From Methanosarcinaceae archaeon (lineage in GTDB: Archaea; Halobacteriota; Methanosarcinia; Methanosarcinales; Methanosarcinaceae): a stretch of 13,605 nt of DNA. Below are positions 7,313 through 13,605 of this stretch, in pieces. Positions within the stretch are counted from its first letter, which is position 1; every line of letters starts with the position of its first letter. The translations under genes were made by a program, and so were the position numbers. The stretch spans positions 1-13,605 of the forward strand of contig DQIO01000281.1 in the NCBI GenBank assembly GCA_020793555.1. The letters are read 5' to 3'. The notes under the pieces were generated by a model. It was not told the DNA's origin, made no database searches, and was given only the letters and a program-made list of their open reading frames with translations.

Positions 7313-7317
7313 GAGGT
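7313..7317 (+). promoter_or_regulatory. ribosome binding site of dnaK
   Basis: GAGGT lies 6 bases before the ATG at 7324 and fixes the dnaK start, which matches the conserved N-terminus [10 protein letters not shown]. Confidence 0.65.
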
Positions 7318-7323
7318 AATAAT

Positions 7324-9180
7324 ATGGCAAAGATACTCGGAATAGATCTTGGTACAACCAATTCATGCATGGCAGTCATAGAAGGTGGAGAACCTACCAT
7401 TATCCCAAATGCTGAAGGTGGAAGAACAACCCCATCAGTTGTGGGATTCTCAAAGAAAGGAGAGAAACTTGTAGGACAGGTCGCTAAAAGGCAATTGATC
7501 GCAAATCCTGACAACACAGTAAGTTCAATCAAAAGACACGTTGGTGAACCAAATTACAAAGTAAATCTTCATGGCAAGGACCACACACCACAAGAAGTCT
7601 CATCAATGATCCTGCGAAAAATGAAAGAGGATGCAGAAGCATATCTTGGCGAGACCATCACACAGGCTGTGATTACCGTACCTGCATACTTCAATGATGC
7701 ACAAAGACAGGCAACAAAGGATGCAGGAACCATTGCCGGACTTGAAGTCATGAGGATCATCAATGAACCGACAGCTGCATCACTTGCATACGGCATTGAC
7801 AAAAAGGGAGGCGACCAGAAGATATTTGTCTACGATCTTGGAGGCGGTACTTTTGATGTCTCTTTACTTGAACTTGGAGAAGGAGTGTTTGAAGTGCTCT
7901 CAACAAGCGGTGACACAAAACTTGGTGGTGACGACTTTGATGACAGGATCGTTGAACATCTGGTTAAAGAATTTAAAAAGGAAGAAGGTATTGACCTTTC
8001 CAATGACAAAGCAGCACTCCAGCGCCTAAAAGATGCAGCAGAGAAAGCAAAGATCGAACTTTCAGGTGTACCTTCAACCAACGTAAACATGCCTTTCATC
8101 ACTGCAGATGCAGACGGGCAGCCAAAACATATTGATGTTGATATTACAAGAGCGCAGTTTGACAAGATGACAGAAGACCTTGTAGAAAAGACACTCGTGT
8201 CCATGAAACAGGCACTCAGCGATGCAAAACTCAAACCCGGAGATATTGACAAAGTACTTTTGATCGGCGGTTCCACAAGAACCCCTGCAGTATTTGATAC
8301 TGTTAAGAAATTCACGGGACAGGATCCTTACAAGAACATAAACCCTGATGAAGCAGTGGCACTTGGTGCTGCAATTCAGGCAGGTGTGCTTGGCGGGGAA
8401 GTGAAGGATGTACTTCTGCTTGATGTCACTCCACTTTCACTTGGTATCGAAACACTTGGTGGTGTTGCAACACCGCTTATTGAGCGTAACACAACCATCC
8501 CTACAAAGAAAAGCCAGACATTCTCAACAGCAGCAGACAACCAGCCATCCGTAGAGATCCATATCTTGCAAGGTGAGCGTGGAGTTGCTTCAGGGAACAA
8601 GTCACTTGGTCGGTTCATGCTTGACGGTCTTCCACCTGCACCAAGGGGAATCCCACAGATCGAAGTTACATTCGATATCGATTCCAACGGTATCCTGCAT
8701 GTGAATGCAAAAGATCTTGGAACCGGAAAGGAGCAGTCCATTTCCATCCAGAAACCTGGTGGATTGACTGATGAAGAGATCGACAAGATGGTTCAGGATG
8801 CTGAAATACATGCTGAGGAAGATGCAAAGCGCAAGGAAGAGGTTGAGATACGTAACAGTGCGGAAGCACTTGTGAATGCTTCCGAGAAGACTTTGAAAGA
8901 AGCTGACGACATCGCAACAGATGAGCAGAGATCTGCAATCGAGGCAGCAACATCAGAACTCAAAGAAGCGCTTGAAGGTGAGGATATACAAGCCATTACT
9001 GACAAGGCAGAAGTTCTCCAGACTGCGATATATGAAGTCTCTACTGCAATGTACCAAAAAGCACAGGAAGAAGCAGCTGCGGCTGCTGCTGAGAGTGGTG
9101 AAGATGCTACTGCAGAAGAAGATATGTCTGGCGAGACAGTTGTTGATGCAGACTATGAAGTAGTTGACGAAGATAAATAA
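7324..9180 (+). CDS. dnaK: DnaK (Hsp70) chaperone
   Basis: This cytoplasmic ATP-driven chaperone binds exposed hydrophobic peptides of unfolded proteins, with DnaJ stimulating ATP hydrolysis and GrpE exchanging nucleotide. It has 618 residues. The ATPase domain is about 1-360: phosphate loop [10 protein letters not shown] (6-15), [13 protein letters not shown] (119-131), DLGGGTFDV (171-179) and IGGSTRTP (314-321). The linker [14 protein letters not shown] is at 361-374, the substrate-binding beta domain about 375-490, and the helical lid about 490-580. The tail is Ala/Glu-rich and acidic, ending YEVVDEDK. The stretch after IKRHVG (69-74) lacks the insert of about 24 residues found in proteobacterial DnaK, as described for Methanosarcina and Gram-positive Hsp70s. 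This fits acquisition from bacteria. It has its own TATA element and ribosome site. Confidence 0.98.
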   Translation: MAKILGIDLGTTNSCMAVIEGGEPTIIPNAEGGRTTPSVVGFSKKGEKLVGQVAKRQLIANPDNTVSSIKRHVGEPNYKVNLHGKDHTPQEVSSMILRKMKEDAEAYLGETITQAVITVPAYFNDAQRQATKDAGTIAGLEVMRIINEPTAASLAYGIDKKGGDQKIFVYDLGGGTFDVSLLELGEGVFEVLSTSGDTKLGGDDFDDRIVEHLVKEFKKEEGIDLSNDKAALQRLKDAAEKAKIELSGVPSTNVNMPFITADADGQPKHIDVDITRAQFDKMTEDLVEKTLVSMKQALSDAKLKPGDIDKVLLIGGSTRTPAVFDTVKKFTGQDPYKNINPDEAVALGAAIQAGVLGGEVKDVLLLDVTPLSLGIETLGGVATPLIERNTTIPTKKSQTFSTAADNQPSVEIHILQGERGVASGNKSLGRFMLDGLPPAPRGIPQIEVTFDIDSNGILHVNAKDLGTGKEQSISIQKPGGLTDEEIDKMVQDAEIHAEEDAKRKEEVEIRNSAEALVNASEKTLKEADDIATDEQRSAIEAATSELKEALEGEDIQAITDKAEVLQTAIYEVSTAMYQKAQEEAAAAAAESGEDATAEEDMSGETVVDADYEVVDEDK

Positions 9181-9221
9181 ACGTCTTGGCTCAGATAAAA
9201 ATGAGAACATAAAAAAATCAA

Positions 9222-9255
9222 ATGCGGGATGATACATATAAATATTATCCTGCAT
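9222..9255 (+). promoter_or_regulatory. inverted repeat flanking the probable dnaJ TATA box
   Basis: ATGCGGGATGAT (9222-9233) faces ATTATCCTGCAT (9244-9255). Ten of twelve positions pair and the other two are G-T, so the RNA form pairs fully. The 10-base loop ACATATAAAT is itself a TATA-like element, correctly placed for transcription beginning near 9266-9270 and a short dnaJ leader. It could be an operator over the TATA box or a dnaK terminator hairpin. A second TATA-like word lies at 9259-9268. Confidence 0.5.
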
Positions 9256-9286
9256 ATTCTTTTTATACATTAATAGGGAATCTTTT

Positions 9287-10429
9287 ATGTCCACTAAACG
9301 TGATTATTACGAAATACTCGGAGTCCAAAAAGATGTTTCAGAAGCGGAGCTTAAGAAATCCTACCGCAAACTTGCTATGAAATATCACCCTGACAAGAAC
9401 AAAGAAGCTGATGCAGAAGAAAAGTTTAAGGAGATATCCGAAGCATACGCAGTTCTGTCTGATACGGAAAAAAGGTCCGAATATGATAAGTTCGGACATG
9501 CTGGTATAGATGGACACTACAGTACAGAAGATATATTCCGCAACGCCGATTTTGGTGGTGGACTTGGCGACATCTTTGACATGTTCTTTGGAGGGGGAGG
9601 CGGTGGCAGAGGATGTCGAAGACAGGGGCCAATGCGAGGTTCAGACCTGCGATATGACCTTTCGATCACGCTGAAGGATGCAGCATTTGGAACCGAGACA
9701 AAGATTAATATTCCAAGAGCCGAGGACTGTGATACCTGTGGCGGAAGCGGTGCAAAGAAAGGAACAAGTCCAAAAACCTGTTCCACCTGTCGCGGAAGCG
9801 GGCAGATAAATCGTGCACAGAACACGCCGTTTGGGCGTTTTATGACAACTGCTACCTGTAATGTATGTCATGGAAAAGGGCAGATAATCGAATCCCCATG
9901 TCCTGCATGCAAAGGTACAGGCAAGACAAAGAAGGTTCGTAAAATCTCTGTTAAAGTGCCTGCCGGTGCAGATAACGGCATGCGCTTAAAGGTGCGTGGT
10001 GAGGGAGAAAACGGAAGTGCGGGTGCTCCACCGGGTGACCTTTACGTAGTGATACACGTCAAACCACACGGTAAATTTGAACGTGTGGGCGATGATATTG
10101 TATGTGAAGTACCAATCTCATTTGCACAAGCTGCACTTGGGGCTACTGTTATGGTGGATACACTTCACGGTAAGGTGAAGATGCATGTACCAAAGGGAAC
10201 ACAGACACATTCCGTATTCAGGTTAAAAGGGAAAGGAATCTCTCATATGCACGGATATGGGCAGGGCGACCAGCATGTGAGGGTTGTCGTGAAAACACCG
10301 TCTAAGTTGACAAGTGAACAAAAACGCCTGCTTGAAGAGTTTGAGAAGATCGGCAGTGGAAACAAATCACATGCAGACAAAAACGGAAAAGGTTTATTCA
10401 GCAAAGTCAAAGACGTATTTGAGGCATAG
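9287..10429 (+). CDS. dnaJ: DnaJ (Hsp40) co-chaperone, type I
   Basis: DnaJ delivers unfolded proteins to DnaK and triggers its ATP hydrolysis. The 380-residue protein has all class I parts: J domain (about 5-70) with the essential HPD at 34-36; a Gly/Phe-rich region (about 71-110) with [10 protein letters not shown]; and a zinc domain (about 135-215) with four CxxCxGxG motifs at 148-155, 165-172, 191-198 and 205-212, all complete. Two beta-barrel peptide-binding domains then run to about 345. The end [21 protein letters not shown] is a Lys-rich tail. The start ATG is preceded by AGGGAATC, a modest ribosome site. The 106-bp gap after dnaK holds a dyad and TATA-like sequence. The stop is TAG; reading through would add about 24 residues to a TGA. 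Confidence 0.97.
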   Translation: MSTKRDYYEILGVQKDVSEAELKKSYRKLAMKYHPDKNKEADAEEKFKEISEAYAVLSDTEKRSEYDKFGHAGIDGHYSTEDIFRNADFGGGLGDIFDMFFGGGGGGRGCRRQGPMRGSDLRYDLSITLKDAAFGTETKINIPRAEDCDTCGGSGAKKGTSPKTCSTCRGSGQINRAQNTPFGRFMTTATCNVCHGKGQIIESPCPACKGTGKTKKVRKISVKVPAGADNGMRLKVRGEGENGSAGAPPGDLYVVIHVKPHGKFERVGDDIVCEVPISFAQAALGATVMVDTLHGKVKMHVPKGTQTHSVFRLKGKGISHMHGYGQGDQHVRVVVKTPSKLTSEQKRLLEEFEKIGSGNKSHADKNGKGLFSKVKDVFEA

Positions 10430-10450
10430 TTTCTCAGGCAAAATTTAACA

Positions 10451-10483
10451 TTTTTTTGTAGAACAGGCATTGAATGCCTGTTT
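10451..10483. terminator. oligo-T tract and 10-bp hairpin between dnaJ and a transposase remnant
   Basis: A seven-T run (10451-10457), 22 bases past the dnaJ stop, is a plausible archaeal terminator. It is followed by AACAGGCATT (10462-10471) and its exact reverse complement AATGCCTGTT (10473-10482). The hairpin immediately follows the convergent transposase stop at 10484 and could be an element end or a shared terminator. Confidence 0.5.
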
Positions 10484-10893
10484 CTACTCACTTATGATTT
10501 TTGATTTAAGCATATTCAAAACATTGTACAATATGCACTGAAGCACGAAATATAATGTTCGCACCACAGGAGATTTTGAACAAGTTCGTTTTTGAACACG
10601 TTTTTCACTCGATATCCGGTTTCAATATTCCATATTTTTCGATACTCCTCTGGAACTATCGCAATGAATTCATGAATCGAACCGAGTTTCAAATTTGTTG
10701 CAAACAAGTAAAACTCCCTGTTTCTTTTATCTGTCTTTTTCATTGGATCATATTCAGGATTAACTACTGCCACAATATTGAACGTAGGACCACCTTTACC
10801 AATGTGATACTTGAATATCGTTGAAGTGCGACTGAATTTCTTTTCATGTTTTTGGAGAATCCCATTGATCTTTGTATTTGACTTGTTGACTTA
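10484..10893 (-). pseudogene. C-terminal fragment of a DDE transposase, frameshifted
   Basis: A minus-strand frame, open from an in-frame TAA near 10891, reads KINGILQKHEKKF, GKGGPTFNIVAVVNPEYDP, REFYLFATN and Y-R-K-I-W-N-IETGYRVKNVF. The FATN block and the Y-x4-W-x-IETGYRVKN signature are those of the C-terminal catalytic region of IS4/ISH3-like transposases; the Glu of IET is the third catalytic acid. Between about 10555 and 10590 the frame shifts and the expected last helix, VRTLYFVLQCILYNVLNML, continues in another frame to TAG at 10484-10486. The N-terminal half with the first two catalytic Asp residues is missing. The piece is an inactive relic beside dnaJ. Confidence 0.7.
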
Positions 10894-10920
10894 AGTTGAA
10901 GCACAAAGTGTTTATCCAAT

Positions 10921-10944
10921 CGGAAGTAGGTCTATTCGGAAGTA
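10921..10944. repeat. direct repeat CGGAAGTA in an upstream region
   Basis: CGGAAGTA occurs at 10921-10928 and 10937-10944, 16 bases apart from start to start. It lies just upstream of a TATA-like AATTTAAATAATATT (10960-10974) that could have served the Roadblock gene at 11013. The spacing suggests a possible regulator site, but this is only a short repeat. Confidence 0.3.
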
Positions 10945-11012
10945 CTGATGTCATAGGATAATTTAAATAATATTGTACATGATTAATTGCTATAGAAACT
11001 AAGATTGATCAA

Positions 11013-11240
11013 ATGGCAACAACTAATGAGAATTTAGATTGTGTGATAAATACCCTCACAAAAACAAAGCGTATCAGTACAGCTGCAGTTGTGTCAAGAG
11101 ACGGTTTATTGATGGTATCAACTACCAAATCAAAAATGATTTGTAATAATGGTGCTAGAAGAAGTATTCAAAATAAAATCTCAAGACATATTGTCAGATT
11201 CAATATTCAGAATTGGCATTTATGTGTATACTACATTTAA
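11013..11240 (+). pseudogene. truncated Roadblock/LC7-domain protein
   Basis: The first 40 residues, MATTNENLDCVINTLTKTKR through ISTAAVVSRDGLLMVS, match the N-terminal helix and first strands of Roadblock/LC7 proteins. These are small archaeal and bacterial modulators of GTPases, usually about 115-125 residues. After that the expected A-A-M-T-A-T-M-L-G-A-A-E block is replaced by a short degraded stretch (NNGARRSIQ), then unrelated sequence to a stop at residue 75. I infer an internal deletion and decay. The TATA-like sequence 40-55 bp upstream is intact. No GTPase gene is adjacent. A shortened working protein cannot be excluded. Confidence 0.55.
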
Positions 11241-11299
11241 TTACACAACATTTATCTGAACATAAGTAATTTTGCACATTCCATTATATTCTAATCACA

Positions 11300-11305
11300 G
11301 GTGAT
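11300..11305 (+). promoter_or_regulatory. ribosome binding site deciding a TTG start
   Basis: GGTGAT lies 5 bases before TTG at 11311. The in-frame TGA at 11302-11304 rules out an earlier start, and no ATG or GTG exists before the first cluster ligand, so TTG at 11311 (or 11308) must be used. Confidence 0.65.
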
Positions 11306-11310
11306 TATTG

Positions 11311-11484
11311 TTGACTATTTACGTAAATCGTTACAAGTGCGGATATTGCGGCGCATGTGTTGGAGTTTGTCCAACTGGTGCGCTCGAACTCATTGAGACA
11401 TGGATCGAAGCAGATGAAACATGCATAAGTTGCGGCATCTGTGCCAAAGTATGTCCTGTTGGTGCTATTGAGGTGAAAAAATGA
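11311..11484 (+). CDS. 2[4Fe-4S] ferredoxin, partner of geranylgeranyl reductase
   Basis: A 57-residue protein too short for routine calling. It has two complete cluster motifs: C-x2-C-x2-C-x3-C-P in [18 protein letters not shown], and the same spacing in [17 protein letters not shown]. It is therefore a small soluble electron carrier with two [4Fe-4S] clusters. It begins at TTG behind GGTGAT, and its TGA overlaps the ATG of the next gene (ATGA at 11481-11484), so the two are translationally coupled. In Methanosarcina acetivorans a ferredoxin encoded next to the geranylgeranyl reductase is reported to be needed for full saturation of archaeal lipids, so I infer the same role here. The name ferredoxin is certain by motif; the partner is inferred from the coupling. 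Confidence 0.92.
   Translation: MTIYVNRYKCGYCGACVGVCPTGALELIETWIEADETCISCGICAKVCPVGAIEVKK
11470..11476 (+). promoter_or_regulatory. ribosome binding site of the lipid reductase gene
   Basis: GAGGTGA lies inside the ferredoxin coding region, 4 bases before the reductase ATG at 11481. It encodes the ferredoxin residues near its end while serving as the next gene's start signal. Confidence 0.7.
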
Positions 11485-12707
11485 AAAACCAATATGACGT
11501 CGTCATTGTTGGGGCTGGTCCTGCCGGTTCTATCGCAGCAAAAAATGTTGCCCAAAAAGGTCTTGATGTATTACTCATTGAAAAACGCCAGGAAATTGGA
11601 GATCCTGTACGATGTGCTGAGGGTGTTGGAAAACTTCATCTAAGGCAGCATATTGAACCTGATCTACGCTGGATATGTGCTGACGTCAAAGGTTCCCGCA
11701 TATTCTCACCTGATGGGACAAGAGTCGAGATGGCAGAAGAGGTTTCCGGCGGGGAAGTCGGATATGTGCTTGAACGTAAACTGTTTGACAGGGCACTTGC
11801 TAACCAAGCAGCTTTAGCCGGTGCGGATATAATGGTCAAGACCCGCGCGACCGGACTTATCATTGAAGATGATTTTGTTTGTGGTGTAAATGTTATGCAT
11901 CTTGGTGAGGAATACACCATCCGATCTAAGATCGTGATCGGTGCCGATGGTGTAGAGTCGAAAGTTGGTAGATGGGCAGGCATTGACACATCCCTGAAAC
12001 CTTCGGATATAGAGACATGTGCTCAATTTTTGATCGCAGGTATTGAGGTCGATCAGGACTATTGCGAGTTCTATCTTGGAAATGAGGTCGCACCTGCGGG
12101 TTATATATGGATATTCCCAAAAGGTAAAAATCAGGCGAACGTGGGCATCGGCATACTGGGAAGTAAGTCTGGTGAAAAAAGAGCAGAGGCGTTACTTACT
12201 GATTTTATCAATAAACACATGCCGGATGGAAAGATTATTGAAATGGTCGTTGGAGGAGTACCTGTTAGCGGTACAATTGAGCGTACAATTGCAAACGGGC
12301 TCATGCTTGTAGGTGATGCTGCAAGACAGTCCGATCCAATCACGGGCGGCGGTATCATCAATGCAATGGATGCTGCAAAAATAGCAGCAGATGTTGCTGT
12401 TAAAGCTATTGAATCGGGAGATGTTTCAACGAATATGCTGCAGGAATACGAAAAAACGTGGCGTAAAACAATTGGACATGAGATTAATAATGGTCTCATA
12501 GTTAAAGAAACATTTGTCAAATTCTCAGATGAAGATTTGAACTCACTCGCATATTCCCTGAAGGATGTGAATTTCACCAGTATGAGCCTTTTAGATCTTT
12601 TGTATGCGCTTTTCAAAGCGAACAAAAAACTACTGTGGAATCTGAGGGTATTGTTCAAGGATATTTTGGTGAATGATCTCGATTTTAAGCGTGAATTTAA
12701 TGATTAA
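11481..12707 (+). CDS. digeranylgeranylglycerophospholipid reductase (geranylgeranyl reductase)
   Basis: This FAD enzyme reduces the double bonds of geranylgeranyl chains in archaeal membrane lipids, giving saturated archaeol-type lipids. It acts at the cytoplasmic face of the membrane. The 408-residue protein has the N-terminal FAD fold [10 protein letters not shown] (8-17) with the acid ending strand 2 in LLIEKR; the conserved Cys45 in [21 protein letters not shown] (154-167); the substrate-cavity motif PAGYIWIFP (205-213); and the second FAD motif [16 protein letters not shown] (277-292). The C-terminal 80 residues are helical and charged. It overlaps the ferredoxin by 4 bp, which fits ferredoxin as electron donor. 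Related halogenase- or FixC-like flavoproteins share the fold, but the GYIWIFP motif and the context favour this call. The stop is TAA. Confidence 0.93.
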   Translation: MKNQYDVVIVGAGPAGSIAAKNVAQKGLDVLLIEKRQEIGDPVRCAEGVGKLHLRQHIEPDLRWICADVKGSRIFSPDGTRVEMAEEVSGGEVGYVLERKLFDRALANQAALAGADIMVKTRATGLIIEDDFVCGVNVMHLGEEYTIRSKIVIGADGVESKVGRWAGIDTSLKPSDIETCAQFLIAGIEVDQDYCEFYLGNEVAPAGYIWIFPKGKNQANVGIGILGSKSGEKRAEALLTDFINKHMPDGKIIEMVVGGVPVSGTIERTIANGLMLVGDAARQSDPITGGGIINAMDAAKIAADVAVKAIESGDVSTNMLQEYEKTWRKTIGHEINNGLIVKETFVKFSDEDLNSLAYSLKDVNFTSMSLLDLLYALFKANKKLLWNLRVLFKDILVNDLDFKREFND

Positions 12708-12754
12708 CGACACTGTTCAAAAATCCAGTAATTCCAATGAAGGTGGAATAAAAT

Positions 12755-12890
12755 TTCACCGCGGAGCACGCAGAGGGCGTAGAGTTGTGAAACGATATGC
12801 AATCCACCTTTGTATTCTCCGTAATTGATCAAAACCAACGCGGGGCGTATCTGTGTGCATTTGCGTCTATCTGCGGTTCGTATATACCCC
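12755..12890. repeat. dispersed intergenic repeat words
   Basis: TTCACCGCGGAGCACGCAGAGGG (about 12755-12777) and ATCTGTGTGCATTTGCGTC (12850-12868) with TATCTGCGG (12869-12877) are degenerate copies of the wide-spread CGCAGAG and ATCTGCG repeat families seen in many prokaryotic genomes. They resemble the copy at 172-230. Between 12708 and 13208 I see no gene, only these repeats and hairpins. Confidence 0.5.
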
Positions 12891-12914
12891 TTATTGCAAG
12901 AGTAACAAAAAAGC

Positions 12915-12943
12915 GTACATGAAATTATTCGAATAACATGTAC
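12915..12943. terminator. bulged inverted repeat in the spacer after the lipid reductase
   Basis: GTACATG (12915-12921) and CATGTAC (12937-12943) flank the perfect palindrome TTATTCGAATAA (12925-12936), with a 3-base bulge AAA on one side. It is 208 bp past the reductase stop and followed by AAAAAAA, which reads as a T-run only on the minus strand. It may terminate minus-strand transcription or be a binding site. Confidence 0.35.
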
Positions 12944-13058
12944 AAAAAAATGAAAGTACCCCTTGCACAATCTTTTTTTGTTATTACTCCAACTCTTTTT
13001 TTGGGCAGGACAGGTTGTCTTTATTTTGGTTTTTCGAAGCCGTTAAAAAACTAACCAG

Positions 13059-13123
13059 TAAATTGCCATCGAAAGCTCAAATGTGACTTTGATCACGGAT
13101 GCTAAATTGCCTTCGAGGCAATT
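13059..13123. repeat. near-direct repeat ending in an 8-bp hairpin
   Basis: TAAATTGCCATCGA (13059-13072) recurs with one change as TAAATTGCCTTCGA (13103-13116). The second copy forms a perfect hairpin, AATTGCCT (13105-13112) with AGGCAATT (13116-13123), around TCG. No function is evident. Confidence 0.4.
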
Positions 13124-13164
13124 ACACTGCACATAAAAAATGGGGTGATATATATTGTCAGTCG

Positions 13165-13206
13165 GAATGAACCTCCCCACAGCAGAGCTGTGGGAAGGTT
13201 CATTTT
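13165..13206 (+). terminator. strong GC-rich hairpin followed by T-run
   Basis: AATGAACCT (13166-13174) plus CCCACAGC (13176-13183) pair with GCTGTGGG (13187-13194) plus AGGTTCATT (13196-13204), with one mismatch and a 3-base loop, then TTTT. This is the strongest stem in the window. It looks like an intrinsic terminator, but its stem resembles the subterminal hairpins of IS200/IS605 element ends seen in methanogens, so it may be the right end of a lost element. Confidence 0.5.
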
Positions 13207-13208
13207 GC

Positions 13209-13523
13209 CTAAAACAAAAATCCCGATCCGGAAAAACTGAAATGGTGGAATTGGAAGGATAAAAAATAAGGAGTTTTGAACTCACATCCCTCCATACTCA
13301 AAATTACTACACACATCCCCGATACACCGAATAACCCTGACATCAAAATGTCAAGCTTTATAGCGCTAAGCGCACCAATTCCAGGCACGATGGCACTTCC
13401 CGGGGATAGCAGAAGCACCCCGGATTCCTCGATGATCGGATGGTGGAAATGCCCGAAGATAAGGACATCCACACATAGCGCAGGCAGTCCGCATGATCTG
13501 ATATCAATTTCCTAAACAAACAT
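13209..13523 (-). pseudogene. metallophosphoesterase C-terminal remnant
   Basis: The frame from 13472 reads VDVLIFGHFHHPIIEESGVLLLSPGSAIVPG, the C-terminal signature of calcineurin-like phosphoesterases of the YfcE/MJ0936 type: the metal-binding G-H-x-H and the LLxPGS strand. The N-terminal two thirds, with the D-x-H and GNHD-type metal ligands, are absent. Residues after about 50 lose similarity. An ATG at 13521-13523 is in the same frame but is followed after three codons by TAG (13512-13514), then EIDIRSCGLPALC leads into the conserved part. I read it as a relic truncated at its front. A short readthrough product is possible but would lack catalytic residues. Confidence 0.5.
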
Positions 13524-13524
13524 C

Positions 13525-13605
13525 TTATGTTCTACGCCTCCTGAATCCGACAAAGATCGCACCAACTAACAGCAGAACCAGCACTGCCCCGAACACATCA
13601 GATCC
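13525..13605 (-). CDS. C-terminal membrane anchor of a protein continuing outside the window
   Basis: The last 26 codons of a minus-strand gene are present: GSDVFGAVLV then a hydrophobic helix (VLLLVGAIFVGF) and the basic tail RRRRT, ending in TAA at 13525-13527. One membrane helix capped by four Arg at the extreme C-terminus is typical of archaeal surface proteins anchored or processed by archaeosortase-type systems. The canonical PGF/PEF motif is not visible in the part seen. The function of the main body is unknown. Confidence 0.6.
   Translation of the reverse strand, partial: GSDVFGAVLVLLLVGAIFVGFRRRRT

Noticed and set aside
7830..8315. Long minus-strand frames inside dnaK and the lipid reductase (also 12131-12658)
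   Set aside because: Both are shadows of highly conserved genes on the other strand, with no start signals and no recognisable motifs.
12708..13208. tRNA or other known RNA gene in the long spacer
   Set aside because: The hairpins do not form a cloverleaf, and no T-arm sequence is present.

Overview
The window looks like the chromosome of a methanogenic (or ANME-type) archaeon of the order Methanosarcinales, most like the Methanosarcinaceae (Methanolobus, Methanococcoides or Methanosarcina relatives). The reasons are a two-subunit archaeal pyruvate carboxylase (PycA/PycB), a ferredoxin translationally coupled to a geranylgeranyl reductase of archaeal lipid synthesis, a bacterial-type grpE-dnaK-dnaJ cluster as found in Methanosarcina, archaeal TATA-type promoters with GGAGGTGA-type ribosome binding sites, and AT-rich spacers. 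The genus assignment is inference from remembered family features, not from a search.

Layout. 1-322: mostly non-coding, with a possible decayed gene end and a remnant of a widespread dispersed repeat. 323-880 (-): a lipoprotein cyclophilin. 1039-1161 (-): a short, previously uncalled fragment that reads as the copper-binding C-terminus of a cupredoxin. 1184-4417 (-): pycB then pycA, a two-gene operon making oxaloacetate from pyruvate. 4549-5652 (-): a decayed transposase-like element with frameshifts and stops, preceded by a perfect palindrome. 5883-6299 (+): a small four-helix membrane protein. 6324-6407: three perfect 26-bp tandem repeats. 6542-10429 (+): grpE, dnaK and dnaJ, each with its own spacer and its own promoter-like sequences, dyads or pentanucleotide repeats. 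10484-10893 (-): a frameshifted DDE transposase tail. 11013-11240 (+): a truncated Roadblock/LC7 protein. 11311-12707 (+): a 57-residue 2[4Fe-4S] ferredoxin (TTG start) overlapping a digeranylgeranylglycerophospholipid reductase by 4 bp. 12708-13208: a gene-free stretch of dispersed repeats and strong hairpins. 13209-13523 (-): a metallophosphoesterase remnant. 13525-13605 (-): the C-terminal membrane anchor of a surface-type protein that continues beyond the window.

How the genes work together. PycB (carboxyltransferase plus biotin carrier) and PycA (biotin carboxylase) form one anaplerotic enzyme. GrpE, DnaK and DnaJ form one ATP-driven folding cycle. The ferredoxin very probably feeds electrons to the lipid reductase. 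The intact genes are separated by 'graveyard' segments of insertion-sequence debris and broken genes. Three of the nine intact genes (cyclophilin, pycA, dnaJ) end in the amber codon TAG, which is notable in a lineage where many members read UAG as pyrrolysine.

I see no CRISPR array, tRNA or rRNA gene, and no convincing novel multi-gene system. The most unusual signals are the regulatory-looking repeats and dyads around the chaperone genes, the hidden cupredoxin fragment, and the amber-codon pattern.
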